Source of the DNA: Poecilobothrus nobilitatus
Taxonomy: Eukaryota > Arthropoda > Insecta > Diptera > Dolichopodidae
Reading direction: 5' to 3'
NCBI GenBank assembly: GCA_947095535.1
Contig: OX352773.1
Location: 23,953,398-24,017,397 of the forward strand
Length of the DNA: 64,000 nucleotides
The position numbers and the translations under genes are program-made. How positions within the stretch are numbered: the stretch's first letter is position 1; every line of letters begins with the position of its first letter. Of the stretch, positions 35,151 to 47,905 are shown piece after piece. The notes under the pieces were generated by a model. The model was not told where the DNA came from. It saw nothing but the letters and a program-made list of their open reading frames with translations, and did not search any database.

Positions 35151-37759
35151 ACATTAAATTGAATTTACGTTCATAAAAAGAAATCTATTATTTTTTTTGT
35201 AAAAGTTGTTAATAAATATTATAATAATTAGGAGGGATGTTTAATCAGCTACAAAATATGGATTTTATGCTTTTTTGTGATAGTTTTGAAAGAAATTCTT
35301 TAAAATTTTGATCTAAAAATCATCTGGAAAAAGTGAATCAGTCCATTTATTTTTGGACGATAATTCTTGGGATGTAAAATTCAGGAGTTTGTAATGAAAT
35401 GTTTTAAATGAAACAACTCACTGTAATGATTTAATTCTGGTTTTAATCCTAAAATAATATTATTAAAATACTTTAAAATTTAAATATCTTTAAGATATTT
35501 TGCAAAAATTCTAATATCAGCATATTACATAATGAATGGAATAGAAAATAAAATATGTAAAATTTTTCTTAAAAGATTCAATAATTGTAGTGGTTACGCT
35601 AGATTTAATTAAACTATTGTAGTGGTTTAGTGACAATTACAATTACTCATAGTTATAATTTCCTTTGAAAGATTAAAGAAAGAATAAAAATATTTGTTCT
35701 AAATAAAATATTAAATTAAATATTTCCTTTATATTTTTGACTGTAGGGCACTTAACCATAATATTAAATTCTTTTTTTTAGAGATAGTTTTTGAATTTTC
35801 CATAAAAGTTTGTGAATTTGTTTTTCTTTAATATTTGCTTTTCTTCTGTTAAGTTGAAATATTTGTTTTATTTGCTTTGATTTTAAGTTCCTTAAGAGAT
35901 CTAAAATTACTTTGTGTTTTCTTTTATTGTGCTAAATGGAAATAAATAATATAAAAGTTTTTATGAACTATCAAAAATCTTCTGTTTATACACATGTAAA
36001 AAGAGGAGAAAAAAATTTTTATTTCAATTTTGTTTTGTACTTTTTGAAAATTCTTTTTATTAAAAAGTTTTAGATTTTTTTTTTTATCAATTCTTTCGCA
36101 AAATAAAAAAAAAAAAATACAATTTTTTTGTTTAGATTTTCTATATTTTGAAAGATCAAAGTATTTCTGTTTTTGGAAATTAGAAAAGACAAACTTTTAT
36201 AAAAACGAATTTTTTGTTCAATTGAAGAAATCTATCAAAATAAAACAATAAAAAAAACAAAAAGAAAATTTTAAAACAAAAAAAAAAAAGAAAAAAAAAC
36301 AAAAAGGAAAAAATAAATAAGTGATTTTTTTAACATTTCTATATTAACTGTAAAAGGTGTGGATTTAATAACACTAGAATTTGTAACAAGATAAGTTTTA
36401 ATAAGGTCAGGAAGTTTTTAAAATTTACTACCATATATGTTGAGATAAGTTTTATCACAACACTTTTACAACATTTTAATGATACTATTTTGTATCTTAA
36501 ATCACTACTTTTATAAACTTAACTCTTCTAAGTACTAAAGCTCAACTATAGACGGTATTGAAATGTCATATTCGATTCGAGTTAAAAACGAATCACTATT
36601 GTTAGATTTTTTAATCTGGTTTAGATACGAATCGGCTTTTGACTTCAATTAATGACAAAAAATAGTTTCCTTCTTTATTTTTTTACGAGGGTTGGTGGAA
36701 AACTTCAAAAGTCATCACTTCAAAACTTCAAACGAAAAATTCGAAAGTGTTGGGCTTTAATCAAACTAAAAAATAGTGTTGAATTTTAACCATCCCCTTT
36801 CAAATCAAGCTTTAGGATAGACTTGGGATCTTTAATACAAACGTACAGTTTCGTTTACATAAGGATGTTTGAGAAGGATTTTTGGAAAAAAAGATTTAGA
36901 AAAATTTAGGATTATGTAGGATGGGTAAAAAAATTTGAAGGGATTTTTTGAAAAAAAGATGTTAATATGAAAGATGTTACTAAATCATACATATGAGTTA
37001 TCAAATTTGGAGAACACATGCCATGGGATGTATATTCATTTTCTAGATGTATATATAGTACCAAAGCAATATTCTTAATTTTATAATAAACTTAAATTTC
37101 TGGAAATAATAATTTTTTTGTTATTAATTTTTGTATTCTAAACCATACGAAGCAAAAAATTCAATACAATGAAGGTAAAAATTTTTCTTTTAAATTACAA
37201 ATATTTTATACTTTAAACTTCCGTTTAAATTATTGAATTCTCATAGCATAAAAATATTGCTGCAAGTTCGGAAAAATAAGATGAAAAGAATTTATAAAGA
37301 AATTTTCTTTTCTTTATTTCATCGGTGTTTTTTTGTGTATTAGAATATTTTAAATTATGACTCTAAACAAAATGATATCCTTATGATACAATAAAAATTT
37401 TTTTTTCTAAAGGTTTTAGTACCTATCTTTTTCATTCCATTTAATTTTATAGTATATCCTGATCGATGATTTCAAATTATTTCTAACAAAACAAAAAAAC
37501 AACAAAAAAAAAAAACAAAATAAGAAAAAACAAAATGAAAAAAAATAAGAACATTTTTGTTGTTTGTTTTTCAATGCAAATTATACGACGATTGAAGATT
37601 TTTCGAGAAATCGATTTATATTCTATCTATACTTTGTAGTTTTAAAAATATAATACATTGTATTCAGTATATCGAATAGGAAACTTTAAAAATATTTATT
37701 TAGTTAATATTTGTAATACATTACAGAAAAAAAGGTGACTCCTTTGTAGGTGACTCCAA
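35151..37759. other. AT-rich non-coding intron sequence
   Basis: No exon or repeat match. Long poly-A/poly-T stretches at 36240-36320 and 37490-37560. A GATTTTT-GAAAAAAAGAT phrase is repeated near 36875 and 36940. Confidence 0.5.
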
Positions 37760-37920
37760 CGTTAAGTTATAAGTTCAAATTTTATTTAAAATTTTCACTT
37801 TAGACATCCCTAAGTTGGTACATAGGTATACATTGACTACAGATCCAGAGATAAGGCTGAGTTATAAGTTCAATGTTATTTAAAATTTTTACTTCCGACA
37901 TCCCTAGACTAGTAAATTGT
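37760..37920. repeat. Tandem duplication, period 95 bp
   Basis: AGTTATAAGTTCAA at about 37765 and 37860, each followed by TTATTTAAAATTTT-ACTT and GACATCCCTA. Two diverged units. Confidence 0.75.
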
Positions 37921-38055
37921 AAAATAGGAAGATTTCTTGACGATATATGAATTTTTAATACTCATAATGATGTCATCTATTATAGATCACAATCTTGAAG
38001 AAGAATATAAATTTATTATAGTAATTATTTTTATAGATGGAAAATAAAATTATAA

Positions 38056-38110
38056 ATGTTTTAAAGACTTAGGTCCTCTTTTTTGAAATGGGTCTGAGTC
38101 TTTAAAACAT
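38056..38110. repeat. Isolated 21-bp hairpin
   Basis: Left arm 38056-38076 (ATGTTTTAAAGACTTAGGTC C) pairs with right arm 38090-38110 (GGGTCTGAGTCTTTAAAACA T) around a 13-base loop. The 21 positions contain three transition differences, all of which remain G-U or A-C type contacts in one orientation. No sequence similarity continues outside. It could be a vestigial palindromic transposon end; a microRNA precursor would normally be longer. Confidence 0.7.
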
Positions 38111-40107
38111 TTGGAGGAATTTATGATGGGTGGAAGAAACGTATGAAGGTGAATTTACGCAGACGAAATTTAATACTTGATAATATTGCAATTACTTAGG
38201 AAGAATTATTAAAAAAATTTAAGGCTTTAATTGTTTAAAAAATATTATTTAAAACACATAACAACTTCATAATTAAAAAATGTGATACCATTATAAATAT
38301 TTTATGTATTCCGTATATATAGCTGTCATCAAAATATATCCAATCTAATACAGCATAATGCTTTATGATTCAGAGGTTTTCAGACTCATATAAAAAATCA
38401 CACTTGAATCGGATACAAAAATTAAGTAAAATAAAATCTTAAATTTATTGTTAGAAAAACCATTCCATTATTTTTCTACTGACTCCAGACTCTATGCCTC
38501 AATCAAAAAAGGTTTTATAACTCTAAACCTGAGTTTCAAAAAATATTCTCTTAATAAATATGAATGATATATTAAAATAATAACCTTCTACAGCTAAATA
38601 AAATTATCTTATCCTATTATCTTAAATACAAGAACAATATCTGCGAACCGAGTTCGATTAAAATTTTTAGTAGAGGCTATAGTTCCTATTTCCCAAAAGA
38701 AGTAAGATAAAAAAATAACCATTTCATATCTATAAATGATATCTTTAATGTAATGCGAAAATTGACCACTACGTTGCAAATAAGACATTATAGTTTATAA
38801 ATTTCATTCGGAACAGTAAAAACAATAAATAGAATTTAAAAATTTTTCAAAATTAACTTCGTTTAATTTAAATTTAACTTTCAATGCAGCACAGTAAATT
38901 AATATGTTTCATTACCATTTATACCATTGTCAATAAAAAACAATTACCAATTGACAATATTTTTTGATATAAAATAAAAATTTAATACACATTAAAATTT
39001 ATACAGATATGATATAAATAACGTCAAATAAAAATTTTTTTTTTACTCTTTTAAAAATCCGAAATCATTTTAAAAGAAAATAATTAAATTTTAACAAAAA
39101 AAAAAAAAATTACAATCTGTAGTTATTTAAGCATATAACAAAATTATTATTTAAAAAAAACATAAAAGAAAAATTCAAAGTGAACTGTTATGAATAAATT
39201 TCATTACAATCTGTTAATCCATTAAATTTTTTTTTTTTATGCAATTGCGCCAGATATTGCAGGAAATTTCTATAATTAAATAACACGTCTGTTATAAATT
39301 TTTATTAGATAATTTCATTAAATCATTGCGAGATGTCGTCATATTGAATAACATTTATTCTTTTTATTTTCCAATATTTTTATTTTGGTTTTGTTCCATT
39401 AAGTAAAATTCTTCCACTAGTGTTCTTTAAAAAAAAACACATATTTTTTAAATAGGTATTACTTAAATTTTCATCTGTACAACTTTTGACGAAATAATTC
39501 AATGCGAACCCTAGAATAGAAGGGAAGGCTTTCATGTTACACAAGGACGTCTATTAATAAAAAAAATGTTAACTAAATAACTAAAAAACGTGTATCAGAT
39601 TTTTTTTTCCAAAATATCAAAATGAATCTTATAAAAGCTTGGAATTTTTTCTAACAACAATGAGTTAATCTGCTATAGTAATGTGTAATTTAATTTATAT
39701 TTATTATATTAATTCATTAAGATTAAATCATTATTAATTGAAAAGTTTATTTAAATTTTTTCTTAACTTAAAAGCTATAATTATCACACCTGTGAACAAT
39801 AATAATCTGATTTTCAATGAAATTAATATTGAAATTTTTGAAAGCAAAATACATATTGAAATTGAATTATTATTTAACATTAATTGAGATTAATAAATAT
39901 TAATTTGAGAATTTATTGTGAACCGTTAAGCGAAACTGTTATTGAAAATAAAGAAAAAGTAATTTATAAATAAAAAGAGTAAATGAAAATATATTTTACC
40001 TTTAAGAGAAAATATTATAAATAGAGTAAAAATGAATAATAATAGTGTACGAGTACAAGCAAAATTCAAAGGTATTATAAAATGTCCATTACATTTGTAA
40101 CAACTTA
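38111..40107. other. AT-rich non-coding intron sequence
   Basis: Nothing recognised beyond homopolymers. The 39926-40132 minus-strand open frame has the composition of translated poly-A/T and is not credible. Confidence 0.5.
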
Positions 40108-40855
40108 AAGAAGATAGGATAGATATGGGCAAATATTACTCGTGTGTTATATTCTGCTCATGATTGAATTCTGAACCGACTTAATATTTGCGACCGTCTA
40201 TCCATTCGCACGATAACACAAAAAATAATGGAATGCTATACATGATTCTGAAATTTTTATATAAATGCCAATTTTGTTATAGACCGGCGGATAGCTACCA
40301 TACAAGTTCTTTTATATATGAAATAAAAATAATGAAATAAAAATAATGAAATAAAAGCCGTGTTGGCCTAGTGGATAAATAGCGAGGAATTGTAAATACC
40401 GACAGATCGCATCTTACACACGTCGTTAGAAAAATTCTGCCTTACAACATTTACAATCACACCAGGAAAGTAAAGATTGTATAATTTTCTTGTTACATTT
40501 ATATGGCGAGGGAATAAAAAAAAAAAAATCAATGTCTGATTAACCAATATATCTGAAATTTAACCTAAAGAATTACATTTTTATGCCAATGATGTCTATA
40601 CGAATCTCACACGAATTGGCTACTCTAACGCAACAGGTTCGCAACAGGTTGAAATTCAATTTCTTAATTTCCTTGGAAATTAATAAAGCTATAGGCTATT
40701 GAGATTTTTGTAACGGGGTACCTGTAATTAATTCAGTAATTAATTAAGTCAGATACCTTAAATGTTCTTAAACATTATTAAATTTTCTGGAAAGAGCATA
40801 TATTATTGTCTTCATACGGATATCCTATAGTTGACACAAACATATAATACACATT
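40108..40855 (+). mobile_element. DINE-1-like element, copy G, interrupted by a SINE
   Basis: Colinear with copy H (63150-63620): GATAGGATA start, a GTCTATCCATTCGCACGATAA segment (the remnant of the GGAC microsatellite, reversed), TTTTTATATAAATGCCA, then after the SINE TATGCCAA, GCGCAACAGG-like text, ATTAATTAAGTCAGATA and finally ATACGGATATCCTATAGTTGACA, matching the reversed subterminal repeat plus hairpin arm of copy C. Diverged and non-coding. Confidence 0.6.
40357..40530 (+). mobile_element. tRNA-derived SINE, copy 2 (with A box)
   Basis: GCCGTGT followed by a textbook A box TGGCCTAGTGG (40364-40374); a decayed B-box region near 40405-40418; then the body TTACAACATTTACAATCAC, GTATAATTTTCTTG, ACATTTATATGGCGAGGGAATA and an A13-type tail. 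Homologous to 34977-35150 over most of its length. It splits element G, and the upstream flank carries a short repeated AATGAAATAAAA. No coding capacity. Confidence 0.8.
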
Positions 40856-41238
40856 TTTTTTTTTTATACATTTGTATATTTAATTTTTGGCAATAAAAGT
40901 TTTGTTAATTGTTACAAATTTTGTGAAATTCAATTTATTAATTTTGGTTTTTCATTTCCTTACTTAGACTTATTCAAAATAATCGAAAATATAGAAAAAA
41001 CTATCGTCATTAAGATGATATTAATGTCATGATTTATTTCAAAAATATGATATTTGACATTGATCTGACATTTTAAAATTAAATTTCCAAGCTGTTTAGT
41101 AATACTTCAAAGACACGATAATTCGAAATGTTTATTGAAAAATTTTGATAAATTAAATTCAGTAGATTTCAGAATTTCCAGAATATCAAATCAAATTTAC
41201 ACAGAACATTTTAAAGAATTCGTATATATGTATATATA

Positions 41239-42092
41239 GGAGGAATAACTTAACTTCGAGGGACATAAGTTCCATATGGAACTAATCTCTTCTTAAATGG
41301 ACTTAAGTTCCATTCCTATTCCATTCCCAAATGAACTAAGTTCTATTCCATTTCTAAATAGACTTAAGTTCCATAGAAGTTCTGACCACTTTTTGTTGGA
41401 AGTTAAATCTCAAATAAAATGACCATAAGTTTCGCACTTTTTTGTTGGAAACTATGTGTCAAATAAAATAACCATAAGTTCCACTTTTCTAATATGTATA
41501 TAAATAAAATAATTAGAGAGGATTTTAGAGTTGGTTCTAATATCAGTGTTATACCCTTTTACAGAATCTAAAATCCTTCCTAATTCAGAATCTCGCATAT
41601 ATATATGAATATATAAATATTCTATAAAAAGGAATATTCTCTAAAATTCGTCCTAATTCAGAATTTCGTATATATGTGTATATATTTATACTCTGAAAAA
41701 AGTAGCAATCCTATTTTTGTAACGTTCGGAATGTTTTTCAGCAAAATATATATTCGGAATTTTTTTCGGCAAATTTTGATACACCCAAATCACATACCTA
41801 CTTAATATATATAATTCCGATATTTTCACAAATTTAACAAAATTTTAATTTGACTTTATTTCGTTAAACAGAACTTATGAATGAACTTATGTTGATCGAA
41901 ATAAAATGGTCATCATTTCAATGGAACTTATATCTGATAGCAAATTGGTTATAAATTTCATGAAATTTTGTTTCTATTTTAATGGAATTTAAGTCCATTT
42001 AAATACGGACATTACTTCTATGGAACTTAAGTTCATTTAAGAGGACACAATCTCCATGAAACTTATGTCCGTGGAAGTTAAGTTATTCCTCC
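41239..42092. mobile_element. Foldback-type element with long inverted repeats
   Basis: The ends GGAGGAATAACTTAACTTC (41239-41257) and the inverse GAAGTTAAGTTATTCCTCC (42074-42092) are identical over 19 bases, and similarity continues (GGACATAAGTT-CAT on both sides). The arms, roughly 200-240 bases each, consist of variations of a short unit TTAAGTTCCAT / CCATAAGTTCCA. Both flanks read TATATATA (41231-41238, 42093-42100), consistent with an 8-bp target duplication, though the site is low complexity. The core (about 41510-41720) contains two R2-like units. Inverted repeats made of tandem subrepeats recall FB/Galileo foldback elements; no transposase is present. Confidence 0.75.
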
Positions 42093-42100
42093 TATATATA

Positions 42101-45100
42101 TAGATTAATATACATGTACATATTACATATATGTATTGCGCTTTTCAAATATATAATATTTAGTTTACATAAAAATGAAAGAGAGAATACTCCCACATAT
42201 TTATTAACATAAAAAAAAAAAATATATAAAAAATAATTTTGAATATAAAATTTTTATAGTTTTGTAATACAATTTTTTGTTTTTTGTTTTTTTTTTGTTT
42301 TTGTTTATAGTATTGTATGCATTTAATTTATTGATAAATTATAATTGATTCATAGTACAAAACATAATTAAAGCCAAATTTATTTCGAAAAATAATCAAG
42401 TTCTCAGAAAAGCTAAAAGAATACTAAATTAAATCTCAGAGTTAGTTTCTTTTTTCGAAATAAAAGATTCCGAATTATTTTTTGATTCATTTTGAAAAAT
42501 TTTTAACAGTTTTTTTTTTTTTTTTATATATTTATAATGTTAACCCATTTTGGTAATAAAAAACGTGATTTTCACAAAAAGAACCCATTTTCGAATTTAT
42601 ATTTTTATACATTATTTGATAATTTTGGTTGCAAATAATTGTGCAATATAATTTTATGGTTTCTTTTTTTGATTTTTTTTTGTATGTGTTAAAAAGGTGT
42701 TAAAATTTAGATTTGATTATTTTTATACTTATAATACTGAATGAATGGTGTTAAAAAAGTCATTTACGTGTTATGTGTACATTATTTAATAGGATGCTTA
42801 TGTAAATGGTTATATTTGTATATATTTTTATTTTATTTTGTTTTCATTTTTCACTGATAATAAATTATGGTGTATAGAGAGAGAAAAGGGGGGAGGGAGG
42901 GATGGAATAAAAATAATAAAAATTGTACGTGTATAACGATGATTCCTTTCTTTCTTTGTTTTTTTTTTTTTTTTTCGTTTTTTTTTAAACCTCAGTTCAA
43001 TTTTCATTTTTATACTTTTTATTTATTTTTTTTTTTTTGAAAAGTGTTAACGTTTTTTATGCTTATTATTTTTTTTGTTTTTTGCTTTGGATTTGTTTTA
43101 AAAATTTTTTTTACTAATACCTAGCTACAGTATATAATATTACAAGGTTATACTTAATATAAAAGAAAAAATAAAAATAAAAAATTGTTAAAACATATAT
43201 GTACATTTTAAGAGAGAAAACAAAAAGTGATTATGTTCGTTCGAAAGGCTTATCCTAAATAATTTATTAAAGGGAATTTATAAATGTTAAGTATAAATAT
43301 AGCAAGTGGTTAAATGATGTTACTAAAATATATGGAATTTATGAAACTATTAACAAGCAAATGTTATATAAATATTTAAAAAAGGTTTTGACTTAGAGTT
43401 TAATGTATTGTAGTGGGCAAACAAAATAAAAAATAAAAAAAAAACTGATTAAAAAAAAATACTGTAAAAAAATATTTTATGTATTAGGTATATATAACTT
43501 TTAATTTATGTATTTCTATATATACTATAAATACTATATATATTATATATACTAAAAAAAATTTATTTAAAACTATAAGTAATCTTAGTAAAATATTGTT
43601 GTGTCTTAATATTTTTTAAATACATTGCTTTGAAAAATATTTGTGTAATAGTTTTTATAGTATGTATATATGTATATATAATAAATATATTAAAATACAA
43701 AATATTTCTAGGAATCAGGTAAATATACCTTAAAATAAAAATACTAACAACTATTAATGGCTTCTAATTTATAATACTTAGAATGAAATTGAAAGAAAAA
43801 AGGAAATAATTATTATGTTTTTTATTTTTTTTTTTTATTTATTTTCTTTGCCTATTTAATTATACAAAATTTCGTTTTTTTCCTCCTTTACTTACTATTT
43901 TATGTTTTGTTTTTTTTATTAATATTTCATTTTTACAGAGAGCATATAAAATTTTCTAAACAATTTTCCTTTCCTTTTTGGAAGTGTTGATAAACATTTT
44001 CAATATACGCATGTTATAATTCTTAAATTTTTTACGTTGTCCGTTTAATTTTCTTATCGGTATGTAAAGCAGGTATCACGACATGAACTGTTATATCAAC
44101 GGTTTTGATAGAAAGGAAATTAAGTAAAGCGTAACTGAAAAAAATAAGAATTTGCAAAAAAAAAAAAATTAGTTTTTTTGTTTTTTTTTGTATACCGTAA
44201 AAACGTTGCGTCATATGTTCTTTAAAAAAAAAAAATTTTCTTTTGAAACATTCCTTTGTGAAAATGATTACTAAAAAAAAAAGAAATATATATAAAGAAA
44301 AATTATTTAACTCGGTAATATTGTCGAGTATTTCCGAAGATATAAAATGAAAACATTCGTTATTACAATATTTTAAATATTATTATTTTTTGTTTTGTTT
44401 TTAAGTGTTTTTGTTTATAACAGTAAAAGTAGCAGCTGTCACGTTTATTTGTGTACGGTCATGGAAGTAAATAAGGACATGAAATCCTTTTTTTTTTTTT
44501 CTGTGTTGTAAGAAAGTATGAATAAAGAAAAATTTAATTGGTAAATACATATATATAAAGTATTTTCATGTAGTTTATAGAAAGGATATTATTTTTATTT
44601 TTTGCTCTTATTAAAATATTAAAATTAAAAAAAATTAAATTGCTACAGTATTAGAAAAAAAAGTTTTTGAATTTAAATAATAATCTTTATTTTTGAGAAG
44701 TAAGAATTTGGTCATTACTTTTTATTTTTGAAACTCTAATCTTTGATATTTTAATTTGCCTTTCGTACACGTATTTTTACATGAAAAACTTAGATTAACG
44801 CAATTTAAGCTTTCAGATGTAATTTCTGAATAAAATTATTGATTTTCAAAATGCATTATAAAATTTATTTTTTAATATTTTCTTGAACGTTAAGATCGAT
44901 GCGTCAGTTATATTTTACATAGCAAAATATATATATATATTGTCAATTTGAATTTGCAGTCAGGATAAATTAAAAAAATTCAATTAAAAAAAATAAAAAC
45001 TCTAAAAATTAAAATAATTGTCGTCCTTAAATTTTTATTGTTTTTTCCTAAGGGAGTTGAAAATATTCTAAATACATTAAAAATACCACTTCGGTACTGT

Positions 45101-47905
45101 TAAATTCTTCCTGACTAAACCAGTTTCCCCTTTTAGCCAATATAATTAGAAGAAATCTTGAACTGCCCACGTAGTATATTGAATAAGGAGTAAGAATAGG
45201 AAATAGTAGGGCAGGAATGCGGAAATTTTGAATTGCGGAGTGGGACTGTAAGAAAACAATAACTCTGCCTATTATTATTTTGCTAACAGTCGCACGAAGT
45301 TATATTAACAGTTACAACATACATTAGTATACAGCTTCACGAAGTAATATTCAAAGACAGCTATACTGTAGCAGCTATTAGAAATTATTATTTTGCGAGG
45401 ACTTAGCAGTATGCGACGATTAAAAGGAAATAAGATGAACTATAATAGGAGCCATACAATATTTAGTTGAAATTTTTGAGATAGAGTCGAACTCAACCCT
45501 TAGATACGTGTGTGTAAAATTTCAAATTTTTGTCCCTTCAATAAAGATTAACACTTCTGTTCTATTTGAGCTAACCTCTTTTGACAATGTTTTCCTAAAA
45601 CTCTGTAATTTAAAGCCGATAAGATTGATACTATTTATTTAGACTGATTTGCTTGATAATGAGATTTTTTTTCTAATTATAATAAATGACTTTTTTAATT
45701 GTTTCTATAGATTTTCACCAGAAAATTCCAATCTTTAAGTTAATTTGTTTTTTTTCGAAGTTATTAAAATGCAATCTGTTTCCAAAAAAAAAATTGTTAA
45801 AGAATATCAACAGCTTTAATTTCAAGGGCTTTTAAATTTTTTTTTACTTTAAATTTTAAAATTTAAGTCAAAATGCTCCTTCTCCCTTCCACAAAAATCA
45901 ATTTTTTAAACCTATTTTAAAGTTAATAAAATAATGAACATCCTTTTGATCAAATTTTACATATTTTTACATAAAGGTAAATTTTTCTTTATATACGGGT
46001 TTTTAGTCAGTAAGAACGTCAAATTACAAATAAGGGTAAAATATACTTTTTTTTTTGTATCTTTATTTAAATTTTATAAATTTATAGTATTTTTTATATA
46101 TTATACAGAATATTGTGGTATATATATATTGTATTTATAAGTATTTTTTAATAAAAGCAGACACAAATTTATCTACTTAGGTATATTTAAAGATATTTTC
46201 TTATATTTATAGAATAAAATTTTGTTCGTATAATCTATTCGTAGATGTAATCGTATACATATTATATACATACATGAGTATGTACCTATAATATTTTATT
46301 AATGATGGGTTTAGGCATATTTACATTGAGGTTTGACGATGATTTTTTGTATACTTGTTAAATAATATGGTTTCATATTTCATTTTTTGAGCATATTTCT
46401 AAAAAAAAATTTTTTTTAAAAGCATGCGGTAATTATATAAAATTTATGTGTCCGGTCGTTTGTTTGTAAATATTTTTTTTATATTAATTTTGTCAAAGAA
46501 CTTTTCTTTTTTGAAGGGTTGGAGTTGAAATTTCAATTTTATTATTTATAGCTTATAAATTCATTGTTTATAGTTAAAGTTCTACCTAACCGAGAAAGCA
46601 AAGAAAATTTTTTTAAGCGGGGATTTTTCTTTAAAAGCTTTGAACAAAAAATTTCTTTGTATTTTAAAAAATAAAACATTAGCAGGATATTTTTTGTACA
46701 ATTTGGTGTTACAATTTGCTGTCTTTCAATTTTGGTTATCTTTCAATTTTATTTTTAACGTTTTGGAAATGTTCTCTTATAAAAATCCTTGACTTTGTAT
46801 CTCTCTTTGTTCCTTATTTTTAAAATATGTTAAGTTAAGGTCTGAAAAGAGAAGCAACTGAAAATACTTCATATTTGTGAAAAAAAGAAAAGAAAAATTT
46901 ATATAATTTACTTAAAAAATAGAAATCACATCTAAATTTATGATTTAATGTGTTTTTTTTTTTAATAAAAAGTTCATCTTATTTACATTTGTAGTGATTA
47001 ATATTCAGTTTAAATAGTCCTTATTAAATATATAATATTATTTTTTATTAAGTTTTGAAAAGCTGATTTACTTTTTCTTTTAATGAGTAATTTCAAAAGT
47101 TTAAAAAGATTTACAGAATTATTAACTTATATAGTGTTATTTTCTTATTCAATGCATTCAAATAATATTTTATATTCTTAAATAATTTTTGTGTGGAAAA
47201 ATTTAAAACAATGTTGTGTAGTTGTAAAAATTTACAAAAGTAGCATCTAAATTTTTCAAAACCTTTTTACTTTTTATGGGTTGTCTTAATCCGGATTAAA
47301 TGTTTTTCTATGGAATCATTCTATTTTAGTTCAATCAATGCAATTTTTGTTGAAAATTTTTTGTAAAATCTAACTAGATAAATTTTTGAAGTTGCGTCTA
47401 AAATACAACATTTACATAATTGGGGAAATAAAGTTTTATATTAGAAAATCATTTAAAAAAAATTTTTTTTAAATTTAAATTCAAATTATATTTTATTTCT
47501 TTTAATATACATATGTATAGTACAGTTCTTAATTATAATTCCAAAATTTGTAGAGTATAGATTTGACAGCTGTTTAATAAAAACCTAGTAAAATTCTTTT
47601 ATATAATTACATCTATAATTAGAGTCTAACTTATAAGTAACAATCCTTATTATAATTAGATTTGGGCAATCTACTCAAACTGGAGTTCGATATTTTTGAG
47701 TTAGATTTTAATGTTTTATTTCAATATGCTCTTAACAGAGAAACTGAATTGTAGCAATAAGGTAATTTCCTTTTTCTTTTGTAAAAATTATGTAATAGCT
47801 CATTTCACTTAACATAACATGTACTCGTGTAAAGTTTAGGTACAACTGTAAATTTGACATAATATTTTTAGGAGAAAATCAGTCTCTGCTATATTATAGC
47901 ATAAC
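42101..47905. other. AT-rich non-coding intron sequence
   Basis: No exon recognised. Poly-T and TATATA tracts throughout. About 45060-45620 is noticeably less AT-rich, with a weak repeat CGCACGAAGTTATATT / TTCACGAAGTAATATT (about 45292 and 45328), but has no open frame; it may be an old transposon fragment. Confidence 0.5.
42876..42906. repeat. Polypurine tract, G-rich
   Basis: AGAGAGAGAAAAGGGGGGAGGGAGGGATGG (30 bases; core at 42888-42902, with runs of six, three and three G). Conspicuous in this AT-rich setting; could form a triplex or an imperfect quadruplex, but no function is shown. Confidence 0.7.

Noticed and set aside
34963..35154. Minus-strand 63-codon frame
   Set aside because: Antisense of the SINE and its A-tail.
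38056..38110. MicroRNA precursor
   Set aside because: Total length of 55 bases with a 21-bp stem is short for a fly pre-miRNA, and no basal stem extends outside.
42876..42906. G-quadruplex candidate
   Set aside because: Only three separated G-runs, so the usual four-run pattern is not met; kept as a polypurine tract only.
45060..45620. Less AT-rich stretch as a possible exon
   Set aside because: Stops in all frames at short intervals and no splice-bounded coding segment recognisable.
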